A stretch of DNA of 64,000 nucleotides. It comes from Pseudoroseicyclus aestuarii (GTDB taxonomy: Bacteria; Pseudomonadota; Alphaproteobacteria; Rhodobacterales; Rhodobacteraceae). The position numbers and the translations under genes were made by a program. Location: contig NZ_QJTE01000001.1 of the NCBI RefSeq assembly GCF_003217255.1, forward strand, positions 744,001-808,000. Direction: 5' to 3'. The notes under the pieces are model-generated. The model searched no databases. It saw nothing but the letters and a program-made list of their open reading frames with translations, and was not told the origin of the DNA. This document shows, in pieces, positions 1-8,249 of the stretch; the first letter of the stretch is position 1, and each line of letters opens with the position of its first letter.

Positions 1-1568
1 CGGGCGCGCCGCCGCGTGTCCTGATCACCGCCAGCGAAGCCTACCCAGAATTCGAGCGCCGGTTCCTGAACGCGAAGCGCCGCGTGCGCATGTGCTTCCG
101 GGTCTTCGACCCTTTCACGCGCCTGCGCTCGGACGAGGCGCGGGCCATCGGCGCTGACTGGTACGACCTGATCGTGCACAAGCTGCGCCAGGGCCTCGAC
201 GTTGAGTTGACGATCACGGATTTCGATCCCATCGCAGTCACGCCGTTGCACGCGGCGACTTGGGACAGCATCCGCGCCATGGTCGCGGCCGAGGAGGCGG
301 CGGGTGCCGCCGGGCCCGAGGGGATCGGCCGTCTGATCCTGCGCCCGGGTATGCATCCCGCCCGCGTCGGCACGGTGCCGCGGCTGCTGCTGTCGCTGCG
401 CAGCTACGGCGAGGTCGCGCGCCTGACGCACCGGCTGAACCGCCTGCCGATGCCCGAGCGGATCGAGCAGCTGCGCACCCGCCCGGGCCTGCGCCAGCAC
501 GTCGCCTGGCGGCCCGAGGGCAAGCTGCGCCCGCGCCTCACGCCGGTGCCGGAGTTCTTTCCCGTCACCCATCACCAGAAGATCGCCATCTTCGACGACG
601 ACTGGCTTTACGTCGGCGGCCTCGATCTCGACGAGCGGCGCTTCGACGACTGGGCGCACGAGCGTCCGGCGCAGGAGACCTGGCACGACGTGCAGCTTCT
701 GGTGCAGGGCAGGGCGGTGCAGGACGCCCATCGGCATCTCGACACTTTCCTGCGCGTGAACAGCGGGCAGGAAAGGCCCGTTCCGACGGGCCAACTGCTG
801 CGCACGCTCTCCTCCCGCCGCCGCTTTCCGGTCCTGCGGATGAGCCCCGCCCCCGCGGTGCAGGAGCTTGAGCAGGCGCATCTCGACCAGATCACCGTCG
901 CCCGCGATCTTCTCTATATCGAGACGCAGTTCCTGCGCGATCGCGGCATCGCCCGCGCGCTGGCCCGGGCGGGTCGCCGGCAGCCAGGCCTCGGACTGAT
1001 CGTCGTCCTGCCCGCGGCCCCCGAGACGGCGGCCTTCGAGGCGCCGCGCGCGGATGCGAAGTACGGCGAATACCTTCAGGCCCGCTGCATCGAGAAGATA
1101 CGGCGCGCTTTCGGCGACCGGGTGCTTTTCGTTTCCCCCGCGGGCAAGCGCCGCGCGGACGAGACCGATCACGGCCCCCGGGCCAAGCTGTTCAAGGCGC
1201 CGATCATCTACGTGCATGCGAAGGTCGCCATCGGCGATACCGACAGCGCCATCGTCTCATCGGCCAATCTCAACGGGCGCAGCCTTCACTGGGACACCGA
1301 GGCGGGTCTGCGTCTGCGCGCCGCGGACTACGGCCCCGATGCCGTGCGCGATATCCGGACCGCCTGCATGACGCATTGGATGGGCGAGGCAGGCCCGCCC
1401 CGCGACGGGGAAACCGGCCCCGAAGTCGTCGCCCGCTGGCGCGCCCAGGTGCGGGCAGACAGCGCGCGCGAGCCCTCGACGCGCGAGCAGTTCCTGCTGC
1501 CTTACGTCCTGCGTCCGGCCCTGCGGATCGCCCGCAACATGCCGGGCGTGCCGGAATCCATGGTCTGA
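1..1568 (+). CDS. Phospholipase D-family protein (5' end outside window)
   Basis: The reading frame is open from the window's left edge, so the N-terminus is missing; a GTG at 84 is only an internal candidate start. Two HKD motifs are visible, HQKIAIFD near 573-596 and HAKVAIGD near 1216-1239, each with the HxKxxxxD pattern of the PLD superfamily. The second is followed by a Ser-Ser-Ala-Asn-Leu-Asn stretch typical of the C-terminal half. Family members hydrolyse or transfer phosphodiester bonds, usually in phospholipids (PLD or cardiolipin synthase type). I see no membrane segment in the visible part. The substrate cannot be told; a phospholipid-active enzyme is the default reading. Confidence 0.85.
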   Translation, partial: GAPPRVLITASEAYPEFERRFLNAKRRVRMCFRVFDPFTRLRSDEARAIGADWYDLIVHKLRQGLDVELTITDFDPIAVTPLHAATWDSIRAMVAAEEAAGAAGPEGIGRLILRPGMHPARVGTVPRLLLSLRSYGEVARLTHRLNRLPMPERIEQLRTRPGLRQHVAWRPEGKLRPRLTPVPEFFPVTHHQKIAIFDDDWLYVGGLDLDERRFDDWAHERPAQETWHDVQLLVQGRAVQDAHRHLDTFLRVNSGQERPVPTGQLLRTLSSRRRFPVLRMSPAPAVQELEQAHLDQITVARDLLYIETQFLRDRGIARALARAGRRQPGLGLIVVLPAAPETAAFEAPRADAKYGEYLQARCIEKIRRAFGDRVLFVSPAGKRRADETDHGPRAKLFKAPIIYVHAKVAIGDTDSAIVSSANLNGRSLHWDTEAGLRLRAADYGPDAVRDIRTACMTHWMGEAGPPRDGETGPEVVARWRAQVRADSAREPSTREQFLLPYVLRPALRIARNMPGVPESMV

Positions 1569-1649
1569 TCCTCGACGCGAGAGAGCGTACGGAACCGTAA
1601 CGAGGCCGGGTGGTTCGTCTGGAGACAGGGCAGCCTGCAGGAGACGCAG

Positions 1650-1736
1650 ATGACCATCGGAGCGATGGTCCTTGCCCTGGCGGCCGTGGTCGTCATCGCC
1701 TTTCTGATCTTCCTTCTCACGGGTGGGGGGCAGTAG
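1650..1736 (+). CDS. Small single-pass membrane protein (28 aa)
   Basis: An ATG lies 5 bases after AGGAGA (1639-1644), a near-perfect ribosome binding site in a region with no competing gene. The 28-codon frame ends in TAG and encodes a short polar start, one hydrophobic helix of about 20 residues (Ala, Val, Ile, Leu, Phe rich) and a Gly-Gly-Gly-Gln end. That is the shape of a bitopic micro-protein. No function can be assigned. It lies 81 bases after the PLD-like gene and 256 bases before clpP, in the same direction. Confidence 0.55.
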   Translation: MTIGAMVLALAAVVVIAFLIFLLTGGGQ

Positions 1737-1908
1737 GCAGATAGACTTCCGGCGGTCGCGGGCCGGGACCGGCACATACGACCGGGTCGCGGGGTTTGTC
1801 GGCCAGCCACACCATGTTTAGCAATTTCGGCAATCCCCGCGGCCCCCTGCCAGTGGCGCAAGGCCCAGCCCGCCGCCACGGCAGGTGGGCCTCGGGCGGG
1901 GTCCCATG

Positions 1909-1937
1909 CTTGAAGCCCCCTGTGCGCATGACTAAGA
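1909..1937 (+). promoter_or_regulatory. Candidate heat-shock (RpoH-type) promoter of clpP
   Basis: CTTGAA at 1909-1914, 17 bases, then CTAAGA at 1932-1937, about 55 bases before clpP. The -35 part matches the alphaproteobacterial sigma-32 consensus CTTGAA well; the -10 part is only a partial match. clpP is a classic heat-shock gene, which supports the reading without proving it. Confidence 0.4.
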
Positions 1938-1992
1938 CTCTCGAAGGGGTTCTCATCGTAGACGATCCCCCCAAAGGGAAAAGGCAGGGCAG

Positions 1993-2634
1993 ATGCACGA
2001 TCCGGTAGAGACATACATGAACCTCGTCCCGATGGTGGTCGAGCAGACGAGCCGCGGCGAGCGCGCCTACGACATCTTTTCGCGCCTTCTCAAGGAGCGG
2101 GTAATCTTCGTGAACGGCCCCGTGCACGACGGCATGAGCCAGCTGATCGTCGCCCAGCTGCTGCACCTCGAGTCCGAGAACCCGCGCAAGGAAATCTCGC
2201 TCTACATCAACAGCCCCGGCGGTGTCGTCACCTCCGGCCTGTCGATCTACGACACGATGCAGTACATCCGGCCCAAGGTCTCAACCCTGGTGATCGGGCA
2301 GGCGGCCTCCATGGGCTCGCTCCTGCTGACCGCGGGCGCCAAGGACCTGCGCTTCTCGCTGCCCAACAGCCGCGTGATGGTGCACCAGCCCTCGGGCGGC
2401 TACCAGGGCCAGGCGACGGACATCATGATCCACGCGCAGGAAACCCAGAAGCTCAAGCAGCGGCTGAACGAGATCTACCACCACCACACCGGCCAGCCGA
2501 TCGAGAAGGTCGAGGCCGCGCTCGAGCGGGACAACTTCATGTCGCCGCAAGAGGCGAAGGACTGGGGTCTCATCGACGAGATCTTGACCAGCCGCGAGGA
2601 CGCGGGCGACAAGACGCCGAATACCGCGGGCTAA
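1993..2634 (+). CDS. clpP: ATP-dependent Clp protease proteolytic subunit
   Basis: The 213-residue protein is full-length ClpP, the serine peptidase that forms the double-heptamer chamber fed by ClpX or ClpA in the cytoplasm. The catalytic triad is visible: Ser106 in GQAASMGS, His131 in MVHQPSGG, and Asp180 in the ERDNFMSP segment. The start ATG follows a purine-rich AAAAGGCAGGGCAG. clpX follows 170 bases downstream in the same direction, the usual arrangement. A GC-rich hairpin and a possible separate promoter lie between them, so clpX may be expressed both with clpP and on its own. Confidence 0.97.
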   Translation: MHDPVETYMNLVPMVVEQTSRGERAYDIFSRLLKERVIFVNGPVHDGMSQLIVAQLLHLESENPRKEISLYINSPGGVVTSGLSIYDTMQYIRPKVSTLVIGQAASMGSLLLTAGAKDLRFSLPNSRVMVHQPSGGYQGQATDIMIHAQETQKLKQRLNEIYHHHTGQPIEKVEAALERDNFMSPQEAKDWGLIDEILTSREDAGDKTPNTAG

Positions 2635-2641
2635 GGCGATC

Positions 2642-2668
2642 GCGCGGGGCCCTTATTAGGCCCCGCGC
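2642..2668 (+). terminator. Perfect 10-bp hairpin between clpP and clpX
   Basis: GCGCGGGGCC (2642-2651) and GGCCCCGCGC (2659-2668) pair perfectly around a 7-base loop CTTATTA. No T-run follows, so it is not a canonical intrinsic terminator. It may be an attenuating or mRNA-stabilising hairpin at the end of clpP. Confidence 0.5.
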
Positions 2669-2707
2669 AGGCCAGCTCGCGAAGACGTAAAGCGCGGGAA
2701 TTTGCCG

Positions 2708-2736
2708 TTGTGGCCGTTCGGGCACTGGCCTATCCT
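2708..2736 (+). promoter_or_regulatory. Possible sigma-70-like promoter of clpX
   Basis: TTGTGG (2708-2713), a 17-base spacer, then TATCCT (2731-2736), 68 bases before clpX. The hexamers match the consensus at 3 and 4 of 6 positions. The spacing is right, but matches of this quality occur by chance. Confidence 0.3.
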
Positions 2737-2804
2737 AGCCGAACGGCAGCCCGTGCGAGAGATCAGACAAGGTCAAGAAGGGCCGATCGGCCCAGGGGAG
2801 CGAG

Positions 2805-4073
2805 ATGGCGAACCAGTCCGGCAGCGACAGCAAGAACACGCTTTACTGCAGTTTCTGCGGCAAGAGCCAGCATGAGGTCCGCAAGCTCATTGCCGGCCCG
2901 ACCGTGTTCATCTGCGACGAATGCGTCGAGCTGTGCATGGACATCATCCGCGAGGAGACGAAGGGCGCCGGGCTGAAAAGCTCTGACGGCGTGCCGTCCC
3001 CGCGCGAGATCTCCGAGGTGCTCGACGACTACGTGATCGGCCAGATGCATGCCAAGCGCGTGCTCGCCGTGGCCGTTCACAACCACTACAAGCGCCTGAA
3101 CCACGCGGCCAAGGCCAGCGATATCGAGCTTGCGAAATCCAACATCCTGCTGATCGGCCCCACCGGCTGCGGCAAGACGCTGCTGGCGCAGACGCTGGCG
3201 CGCATCCTCGACGTGCCCTTCACCATGGCCGATGCGACGACCCTGACCGAGGCCGGCTACGTCGGCGAGGATGTCGAGAACATCATCCTCAAGTTGCTGC
3301 AGGCGAGCGAATACAATGTGGAGCGCGCGCAGCGCGGCATCGTCTACATCGACGAGGTCGACAAGATCACGCGTAAGTCCGACAACCCCTCGATCACTCG
3401 CGACGTCTCGGGCGAGGGTGTGCAGCAGGCGCTGCTGAAGATCATGGAAGGCACCGTCGCCTCCGTGCCGCCGCAGGGCGGGCGCAAGCATCCGCAGCAG
3501 GAGTTCCTGCAGGTCGACACGACCAACATCCTCTTTATCTGCGGCGGCGCCTTCGCCGGCCTCGACCGGATCATCGCGCAGCGCGGCAAGGGAAGCTCCA
3601 TGGGCTTCGGCGCCGATGTGCGCGACAACGAGGACCGAGGCCTGGGCCAGATCTTCACCGAGCTCGAGCCCGAGGATCTGCTGAAGTTCGGCCTGATCCC
3701 GGAATTCGTCGGCCGTCTGCCGGTGATCGCCACACTGAATGATCTGGACGAGGACGCGCTGGTCACCATCCTGACGCAGCCGAAGAACGCCCTGGTCAAG
3801 CAGTACCAGCGCCTCTTCGACATCGAAGATACGAAGCTGACCTTCACCGAGGACGCCCTGATGGCCATCGCCAAGCGGGCCATCGCCCGCAAGACCGGTG
3901 CCCGCGGGTTGCGCTCGATCATGGAGGACATCCTTCTCGACACGATGTTCGAGCTGCCGAGCCTCTCCTCGGTCACGGAAGTCGTGGTCAACGAAGAGGC
4001 TGTCGGCCCCGAGGCCAAGCCCCTGATGATCTACGCCGACGAGAAGAAGAAGGGGAATGCCAGCGCGAGCTGA
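2805..4073 (+). CDS. clpX: ATP-dependent Clp protease ATP-binding subunit ClpX
   Basis: At 422 residues this is standard ClpX, the AAA+ unfoldase that delivers substrates to ClpP; in alphaproteobacteria these include CtrA and other cell-cycle proteins. The N-terminal zinc-binding domain shows Cys15, Cys18, Cys37 and Cys40. Walker A GPTGCGKT and Walker [10 protein letters not shown] follow, then the C-terminal domain ending in a basic tail. The start ATG lies just after GGGGAGCGAG. A strong terminator follows 25 bases after the stop. Confidence 0.98.
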   Translation: MANQSGSDSKNTLYCSFCGKSQHEVRKLIAGPTVFICDECVELCMDIIREETKGAGLKSSDGVPSPREISEVLDDYVIGQMHAKRVLAVAVHNHYKRLNHAAKASDIELAKSNILLIGPTGCGKTLLAQTLARILDVPFTMADATTLTEAGYVGEDVENIILKLLQASEYNVERAQRGIVYIDEVDKITRKSDNPSITRDVSGEGVQQALLKIMEGTVASVPPQGGRKHPQQEFLQVDTTNILFICGGAFAGLDRIIAQRGKGSSMGFGADVRDNEDRGLGQIFTELEPEDLLKFGLIPEFVGRLPVIATLNDLDEDALVTILTQPKNALVKQYQRLFDIEDTKLTFTEDALMAIAKRAIARKTGARGLRSIMEDILLDTMFELPSLSSVTEVVVNEEAVGPEAKPLMIYADEKKKGNASAS

Positions 4074-4098
4074 GCCTCCCTTCACGGCACAAGTTGAA

Positions 4099-4127
4099 TG
4101 CGGTCGGCCTTCGCCGGCCGCATTTTT
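4099..4127 (+). terminator. Intrinsic terminator after clpX
   Basis: TGCGGTCGGC (4099-4108), loop CTTC, GCCGGCCGCA (4113-4122), with a single G-U wobble, followed by five T (4123-4127). A textbook Rho-independent terminator in + orientation. Confidence 0.85.
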
Positions 4128-4248
4128 CGTTCGGCGGCGCGCCGCCAAGCGCCGCGGCCTCGCATCCGCGACGGCGGCGAGGGGCGCCTTTGGCTGGACC
4201 TTTCCGCCTGTTTGCGGCATGAGAGGGCAGAGCAGCGGGATCGCGAAT

Positions 4249-4632
4249 ATGAGCTTTCTGAACAACCTGAAACGCGGTGTCACCTGGTGGAACGGGTCGA
4301 CCCTGAACACCCAGTTCTGGAGCTGGCGTCACGGCACCCGTGTCGGCGAGGATGCGCAGGGCAATGTCTTCTATCGCAATGCCGATGGAAGCCGCCGCTG
4401 GGTGATCTACAACGGCGAGGCCGAGGCGAGCCGGGTCAGCCCCGAGTGGCATGGCTGGCTGCACCACACCTACCAGGACCCGCCGACGATCATGCCGATG
4501 CATGCGCCCAAGTGGTCCAAGCCGCATGAGCCGAACTACACCGGCAGTGATCAGGCCTATGTGCCCCCCGGCTCGATCCGCCGCGCCGATCCGCTGCCGC
4601 GCAGCGACTACGACGCCTGGTCGCCGGAATAA
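4249..4632 (+). CDS. NDUFA12-type NADH:ubiquinone oxidoreductase accessory subunit (17.2 kDa family)
   Basis: The 127-residue protein has the Trp- and Tyr-rich pattern of the NDUFA12/B17.2 family: an N-terminal TWWNG region, then [12 protein letters not shown], a WVIYNG segment and a [10 protein letters not shown] segment. In Paracoccus denitrificans a homologue is one of the few supernumerary complex I subunits shared with mitochondria, on the matrix-side arm. I chose the ATG at 4249 because it begins the conserved domain; the frame is open further upstream but lies over the clpX terminator. DUF2155 follows 4 bases later. The rest of the nuo operon is not in this window. Confidence 0.92.
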   Translation: MSFLNNLKRGVTWWNGSTLNTQFWSWRHGTRVGEDAQGNVFYRNADGSRRWVIYNGEAEASRVSPEWHGWLHHTYQDPPTIMPMHAPKWSKPHEPNYTGSDQAYVPPGSIRRADPLPRSDYDAWSPE

Positions 4633-4636
4633 CCCG

Positions 4637-5026
4637 ATGAGAGGCCTGGTTCGGGCGGCCCTCGCGGCGGCCCTCCTCCTGCCGATCGGAAGCGCGCTGC
4701 CGGCGCAGGAGTCGGTCCAGACCCTGCCGGCCGAGCGTGCCAGCGGCGGCAGCCTGCGGATCCTCGACAAGATCACCGGCATCGTGCGGGACTACGACAT
4801 GACCGCCGGTGAGACGGTGACTCAGGGCCTTCTGACCGTGACGCTGGGCGAATGCCGCTACCCCACCGCGAACCCGGCGGGCGATGCCTTCGAGCTTCTG
4901 ACGATCCGCTACGGCGAGGCGCCCCAGCCGGTCTTCCGTGGCTGGATGATCGCGACGGCGCCGGCGCTCAACCCGCTCGATCACCCGCGCTACGACGTCT
5001 GGCCCCTGCGCTGCAGAACCTCCTGA
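4637..5026 (+). CDS. DUF2155 domain-containing exported protein
   Basis: A 129-residue protein with a clear Sec signal peptide (Arg near the start, an Ala/Leu-rich core, likely cleavage after Leu-Pro-Ala-Gln). The mature part resembles DUF2155: a LRILDKITG start, a GECRYP cysteine segment, a FRGWM segment and a C-terminal cysteine, so one disulfide is plausible. The function of the family is unknown. The start is 4 bases after the NDUFA12 stop, suggesting co-transcription. Its last 37 bases overlap the convergent aat gene. Confidence 0.85.
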   Translation: MRGLVRAALAAALLLPIGSALPAQESVQTLPAERASGGSLRILDKITGIVRDYDMTAGETVTQGLLTVTLGECRYPTANPAGDAFELLTIRYGEAPQPVFRGWMIATAPALNPLDHPRYDVWPLRCRTS

Positions 5027-5628
5027 CCCGTGGCGGCAGGGCCGGTGCCGAAACGGGCGCTGCGCTCCGTCGCCTCGGCCAGAAGTATCCGGTAGTCAGA
5101 CTGGTCGATCTCGACGAAGCCGAGGCTGGCGAGGTGCGGCGTGAGGAACTGCGCGTCGAGCAGCTGGAAGCCGCCGCTGCGCAGCCGGTCCACCAGCCAT
5201 GTCAGCGCGAGCTTCGATCCGTCGGTGCGCGGACTGACCATGCTTTCGGCGAAGAAGGCAGCGCCGATCTCAAGCCCGTACAGCCCACCGGCAAGGGCGC
5301 CATCCTGCCAGACCTCGACCGAATGGGCGCGGCCCGCCTCGTGCAGCTGCGTGTAGAGATCGAGGATCGGCGCGTTGATCCAGGTCTCTGCCCGGCCGGC
5401 ACAGGCCTCCATCACCGCGCGGAAGGCGCTATCGTAGCTGACGGAAAAGCCGCCGCGGCGGATACGGCGGGCGAGGCTGCGCGAGACATGCAGGTGGTCC
5501 AGCGGCAGGACGGCGCGCCGCCGCGGCTCGACCCAGTAAAGCTCCGGATCGTCGCGCGCATCCGACATCGGGAAAAGTCCCGCCCGATACGCGTGCAGCA
5601 GAAGCTCGGGCGTAACGGGCGGGGCCAT
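4990..5628 (-). CDS. aat: Leucyl/phenylalanyl-tRNA-protein transferase
   Basis: The 212-residue protein matches Aat, which transfers Leu or Phe from aminoacyl-tRNA to proteins with N-terminal Arg or Lys, making them N-degron substrates for ClpS/ClpAP. Visible family marks are the N-terminal AYRAGLFPM segment, a WINAPI segment, GGLYG, and FAESM followed by DGSKLAL. It is third in accB-accC-aat with only 4 bases after accC. Convergent with DUF2155, overlapping it by 37 bases. Confidence 0.95.
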   Translation of the reverse strand: MAPPVTPELLLHAYRAGLFPMSDARDDPELYWVEPRRRAVLPLDHLHVSRSLARRIRRGGFSVSYDSAFRAVMEACAGRAETWINAPILDLYTQLHEAGRAHSVEVWQDGALAGGLYGLEIGAAFFAESMVSPRTDGSKLALTWLVDRLRSGGFQLLDAQFLTPHLASLGFVEIDQSDYRILLAEATERSARFGTGPAATGQEVLQRRGQTS

Positions 5629-5632
5629 GGGG

Positions 5633-6982
5633 TCAGACGAGGGTGGCGGTCTTCAGCCAGTCCTCGAGCCAGTGGATGGTGTAATCCCCGGCCTGGATCT
5701 GCGGATCCTGCAGCAGCGCATGGAACAGCGGCACCGTGGTGTCGACGCCGTCCACGATCAGCTCTCCCAGGGCGCGATGCAGCCGGGCCAGCGCCTCGGC
5801 CCGGTCGCCGCCATGCACGATCAGCTTGGCGATCAGCGAGTCGTAATACGGCGGGATGCGGTATCCGTCGTAAAGCGCCGAATCCATCCGCACGCCCAGC
5901 CCGCCGGGGGCGTGGTACTGCGTGATGCGGCCGGGCGAGGGCGAAAAGCCGGGAAGCTTCTCGGCGTTGATGCGCACCTCGATGGCATGGCCGCGGATAT
6001 GCAGATCCTCCTGGGCGAAGGACATCGGCAGGCCGGAGGCGACGCGCAGCTGCTCGCGCACGAGATCGACGCCGAAGATCGCCTCGGTCACCGGATGCTC
6101 CACCTGCAGGCGGGTGTTCATCTCGATGAAGTAGAACTCGTCGTTCTCGAAGAGGAACTCGATCGTGCCGGCGCCGGCATAGCCGATCTCGGCCACGGCA
6201 TCGGCGCAAACCTTGCCGATCCGGTCGCGCAGCTCCTGCGTGATGGCGGGGCCGGGGGCCTCTTCCAGCACCTTCTGGTGACGGCGCTGCAGCGAGCAGT
6301 CCCGCTCGCCAAGGTGAACCGCCTTGCCCTTGCCATCACCGAAGACCTGGATCTCGATATGGCGCGGGGTCGAGAGGTACTTCTCGATGTAGACCTCGTC
6401 GTTGCCGAAGGCCGCCTTGGATTCGCTGCGCGCGGTGCGGAAGGCCGCCTCCAGCGCCTGCTCGGTTTCGGCGACCTTCATGCCGCGGCCGCCGCCACCG
6501 GCGGTGGCCTTGATGATCACCGGGTAGCCGATCTCGGCGGCCACGCGCTTGGCATCCTCGAAGGTCGGCACGCCGCCCTCGGAGCCGGGCACGCAGGGCA
6601 CGCCGAGGCGCCGCATGGTTTCCTTGGCGGTGATCTTGTCGCCCATGATGCGGATATGCTCCGCACGCGGGCCGACGAAGGTCAGGCCATGATCCTCGAC
6701 CGCCTGCACGAAGGCGGCGTTCTCGGACAGGAAGCCGTAGCCCGGATGGATGGCCTGGGCGCCGGTAACCTCGCAGGCGGAAAGGATCGCCGGGAAGGAC
6801 AGGTAGGAGCTGCCGGAGGGCGGCGGGCCGATGCAGATCGCCTCGTCCGCCATGCGCACATGCATCGCGTCGGCATCGGCGGTGGAATGGACCGCGACCG
6901 AGGCGATGCCCATCTCGCGGCAGGCACGCACGACCCGCAGCGCGATCTCGCCCCGGTTGGCGATCAGGACCTTGTCGAACAT
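5633..6982 (-). CDS. accC: Acetyl-CoA carboxylase, biotin carboxylase subunit
   Basis: 449 residues, the usual length of AccC, which carboxylates the biotin of AccB with ATP and bicarbonate in the first committed step of fatty acid synthesis. The N-terminal [16 protein letters not shown], the Gly-rich ATP-grasp loop [11 protein letters not shown], and the [14 protein letters not shown] signature are all present. It follows accB by 9 bases and precedes aat by 4, so the three are one transcript. accA and accD are not in the window. Confidence 0.98.
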   Translation of the reverse strand: MFDKVLIANRGEIALRVVRACREMGIASVAVHSTADADAMHVRMADEAICIGPPPSGSSYLSFPAILSACEVTGAQAIHPGYGFLSENAAFVQAVEDHGLTFVGPRAEHIRIMGDKITAKETMRRLGVPCVPGSEGGVPTFEDAKRVAAEIGYPVIIKATAGGGGRGMKVAETEQALEAAFRTARSESKAAFGNDEVYIEKYLSTPRHIEIQVFGDGKGKAVHLGERDCSLQRRHQKVLEEAPGPAITQELRDRIGKVCADAVAEIGYAGAGTIEFLFENDEFYFIEMNTRLQVEHPVTEAIFGVDLVREQLRVASGLPMSFAQEDLHIRGHAIEVRINAEKLPGFSPSPGRITQYHAPGGLGVRMDSALYDGYRIPPYYDSLIAKLIVHGGDRAEALARLHRALGELIVDGVDTTVPLFHALLQDPQIQAGDYTIHWLEDWLKTATLV

Positions 6983-6991
6983 GGCTGGGCC

Positions 6992-7492
6992 TTACTCGAT
7001 GATCATCAGCGGCGCGCCGTATTCCACGGGAGAGGCATCTCCCACGAGGATGCGGCGGACGGTGCCCGAGCGGGGCGCCGGGATCGCGTTCATGGTCTTC
7101 ATCGCCTCGATGATCAGGAGGGTATCCCCTTCCTTCACCGAATCGCCGACGGAGACGAAGGCGGCAGAGCCGGGCTCTGCCTGCAGGTAGACGGTGCCGA
7201 CCATGGGCGAGGTCACGGCGCCGGGGTGATCGGCGGGATTGTCGCTGGCGGCGGCTTTGCCGCTGTCGCCCTGCGGGGCGGCCGGGGCCGCTGCGGGGGC
7301 CGGCGCCTGCGGCGCGGCGGGGGCCTGGGCCACCATCTGCACTTCGCGGGCGCGGGTGACGCGCACGTTCAGGCTGTCGTGTTCGCCGAAGTCGCGCTTG
7401 ACCTGAAGCTCCGTCAGGTCGTTGTCGTTCAGCAGCTTTGCCAAAGCTCGAATGAAGCTGACGTCGTCGTCATGCCTGGTGGTATCGGTCAT
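6992..7492 (-). CDS. accB: Biotin carboxyl carrier protein of acetyl-CoA carboxylase
   Basis: 166 residues. The N-terminal part is the conserved helical domain, followed by a Pro/Ala-rich linker (about residues 57-90) and a C-terminal lipoyl/biotinyl domain. The biotin-accepting lysine is Lys132 in IIEAMKTMN. It carries the carboxyl group from AccC to the transcarboxylase. First of the accB-accC-aat run. The unknown gene upstream ends only 57 bases away in the same direction and could share its transcript. Confidence 0.97.
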   Translation of the reverse strand: MTDTTRHDDDVSFIRALAKLLNDNDLTELQVKRDFGEHDSLNVRVTRAREVQMVAQAPAAPQAPAPAAAPAAPQGDSGKAAASDNPADHPGAVTSPMVGTVYLQAEPGSAAFVSVGDSVKEGDTLLIIEAMKTMNAIPAPRSGTVRRILVGDASPVEYGAPLMIIE

Positions 7493-7549
7493 CCGCCTCT
7501 CGCCTTTTCAGCACTGTACTAGGCGCGCTTCATCGCGCTGTTGCGGCAG

Positions 7550-8080
7550 CTATACGCGAGGTTGCGGTTGGGGAAAAGCCGAAGAGGATTCCGGGCCTCG
7601 TGGGTCAGCCTCCCGCGGCCTCTCGGGCGGCCGATCGGCCGTCTCGTCGCGATCCCAAGACGCGAAGAGGGGCGGGTGCTGCGGCCGGAGCGGGTCGCGG
7701 AGCGGCCATGGCGTCTCGGGCGCAACCTGCCTGCCGGGCAGGGCTTCGCTCTCCTCGCCGGTCAGACGCAGCCTACGTTCCTCGCGTTCGGCGCGGGTGG
7801 TTGAGGGCAACATCGGAACATCCCAGGGCTTGAGGGTGCGGATCTCCTCTGGGGTGTCCAGCCGCAGCAGGGCCTGCCGCACTTCGCCCCAGAGCGAGGC
7901 CGGCGGCGGGCGCTGGCGCAGCGTGTTATCGGGCCCCTCAGGCGCGACGGCCTCCGAGGCGGCTTTCGGGGCGGACCTCTCGGGCACGGGGCCGGCCACC
8001 TCGGCCGGGCCGCCGTGCGGGCGCGCCTCCGGCGGCGCGAGGCCCGGCGCGAGCGGTAAGGGTCTGACGTTCATGGCCAC
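7550..8080 (-). CDS. Uncharacterised Pro/Glu/Arg-rich protein upstream of accB
   Basis: I do not recognise this 176-residue protein. Codon third positions in this frame are G/C-rich in the local coding pattern, better than in the competing + strand frame. Both ends are low-complexity and rich in Pro, Ala, Glu and Arg, so probably disordered. The middle, from a LWGEVRQALLRLDTPEEIRTL segment to a DVPMLPSTTRAEREERRLRL segment, looks folded. The GTG at 8080 has GAGAG 7 bases upstream; an ATG at 8074 is the alternative start. No signal peptide or membrane helix. Divergent from the FliM-like gene, with accB 57 bases downstream. Confidence 0.55.
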   Translation of the reverse strand: MAMNVRPLPLAPGLAPPEARPHGGPAEVAGPVPERSAPKAASEAVAPEGPDNTLRQRPPPASLWGEVRQALLRLDTPEEIRTLKPWDVPMLPSTTRAEREERRLRLTGEESEALPGRQVAPETPWPLRDPLRPQHPPLFASWDRDETADRPPERPREADPRGPESSSAFPQPQPRV

Positions 8081-8128
8081 GAGCTAACTCTCGTAAAAGG
8101 CCCCCGATGTTGCGGTGCCACAGGAAGA

Positions 8129-8143
8129 TTAAGGATGTCTTAA
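8129..8143 (+). promoter_or_regulatory. CtrA-type box (TTAA-N7-TTAA)
   Basis: TTAA at 8129-8132, seven bases, then TTAAC at 8140-8144, an exact match to the alphaproteobacterial CtrA consensus TTAA-N7-TTAAC. It lies in the divergent gap, 106 bases before the FliM/FliN-domain gene and 49 bases before the unknown gene. In Rhodobacteraceae CtrA mainly controls motility genes, which fits the neighbour. Confidence 0.6.
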
Positions 8144-8249
8144 CGTTCGGCTGCCAATGCGCGGCATCTGCCTTCCAAGGCCTTCAGCCTTCTTAAACCC
8201 CCGCCGCCTTAACCCTGTGCCTGAACGATCTGCCGGGGGTTCGAACGCG

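Noticed and set aside
1-1568. PLD-family protein as a secretion effector or defence nuclease
   Set aside because: No toxin-delivery or defence genes follow; HKD spacing and length suit a lipid-active PLD.
2763-4310. Long open frame on the - strand opposite clpX
   Set aside because: It mirrors the codon structure of a certain gene in high-GC DNA, has no recognisable domain, and clpX is unambiguous.
5627-7522. 631-codon open frame on the + strand opposite accC-accB
   Set aside because: A high-GC antisense shadow with His/Gly/Asp-rich composition; accB and accC have all motifs on the - strand.
7422-8087. 221-codon + strand frame overlapping the unknown gene upstream of accB
   Set aside because: Third-position G/C bias favours the - strand frame; the + frame is Ser/Arg-rich and crosses the accB start.
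8236-8248. tRNA T-loop-like GGTTCGAA
   Set aside because: No acceptor, D or anticodon arms fit around it; it is the leader of the FliM-like gene.
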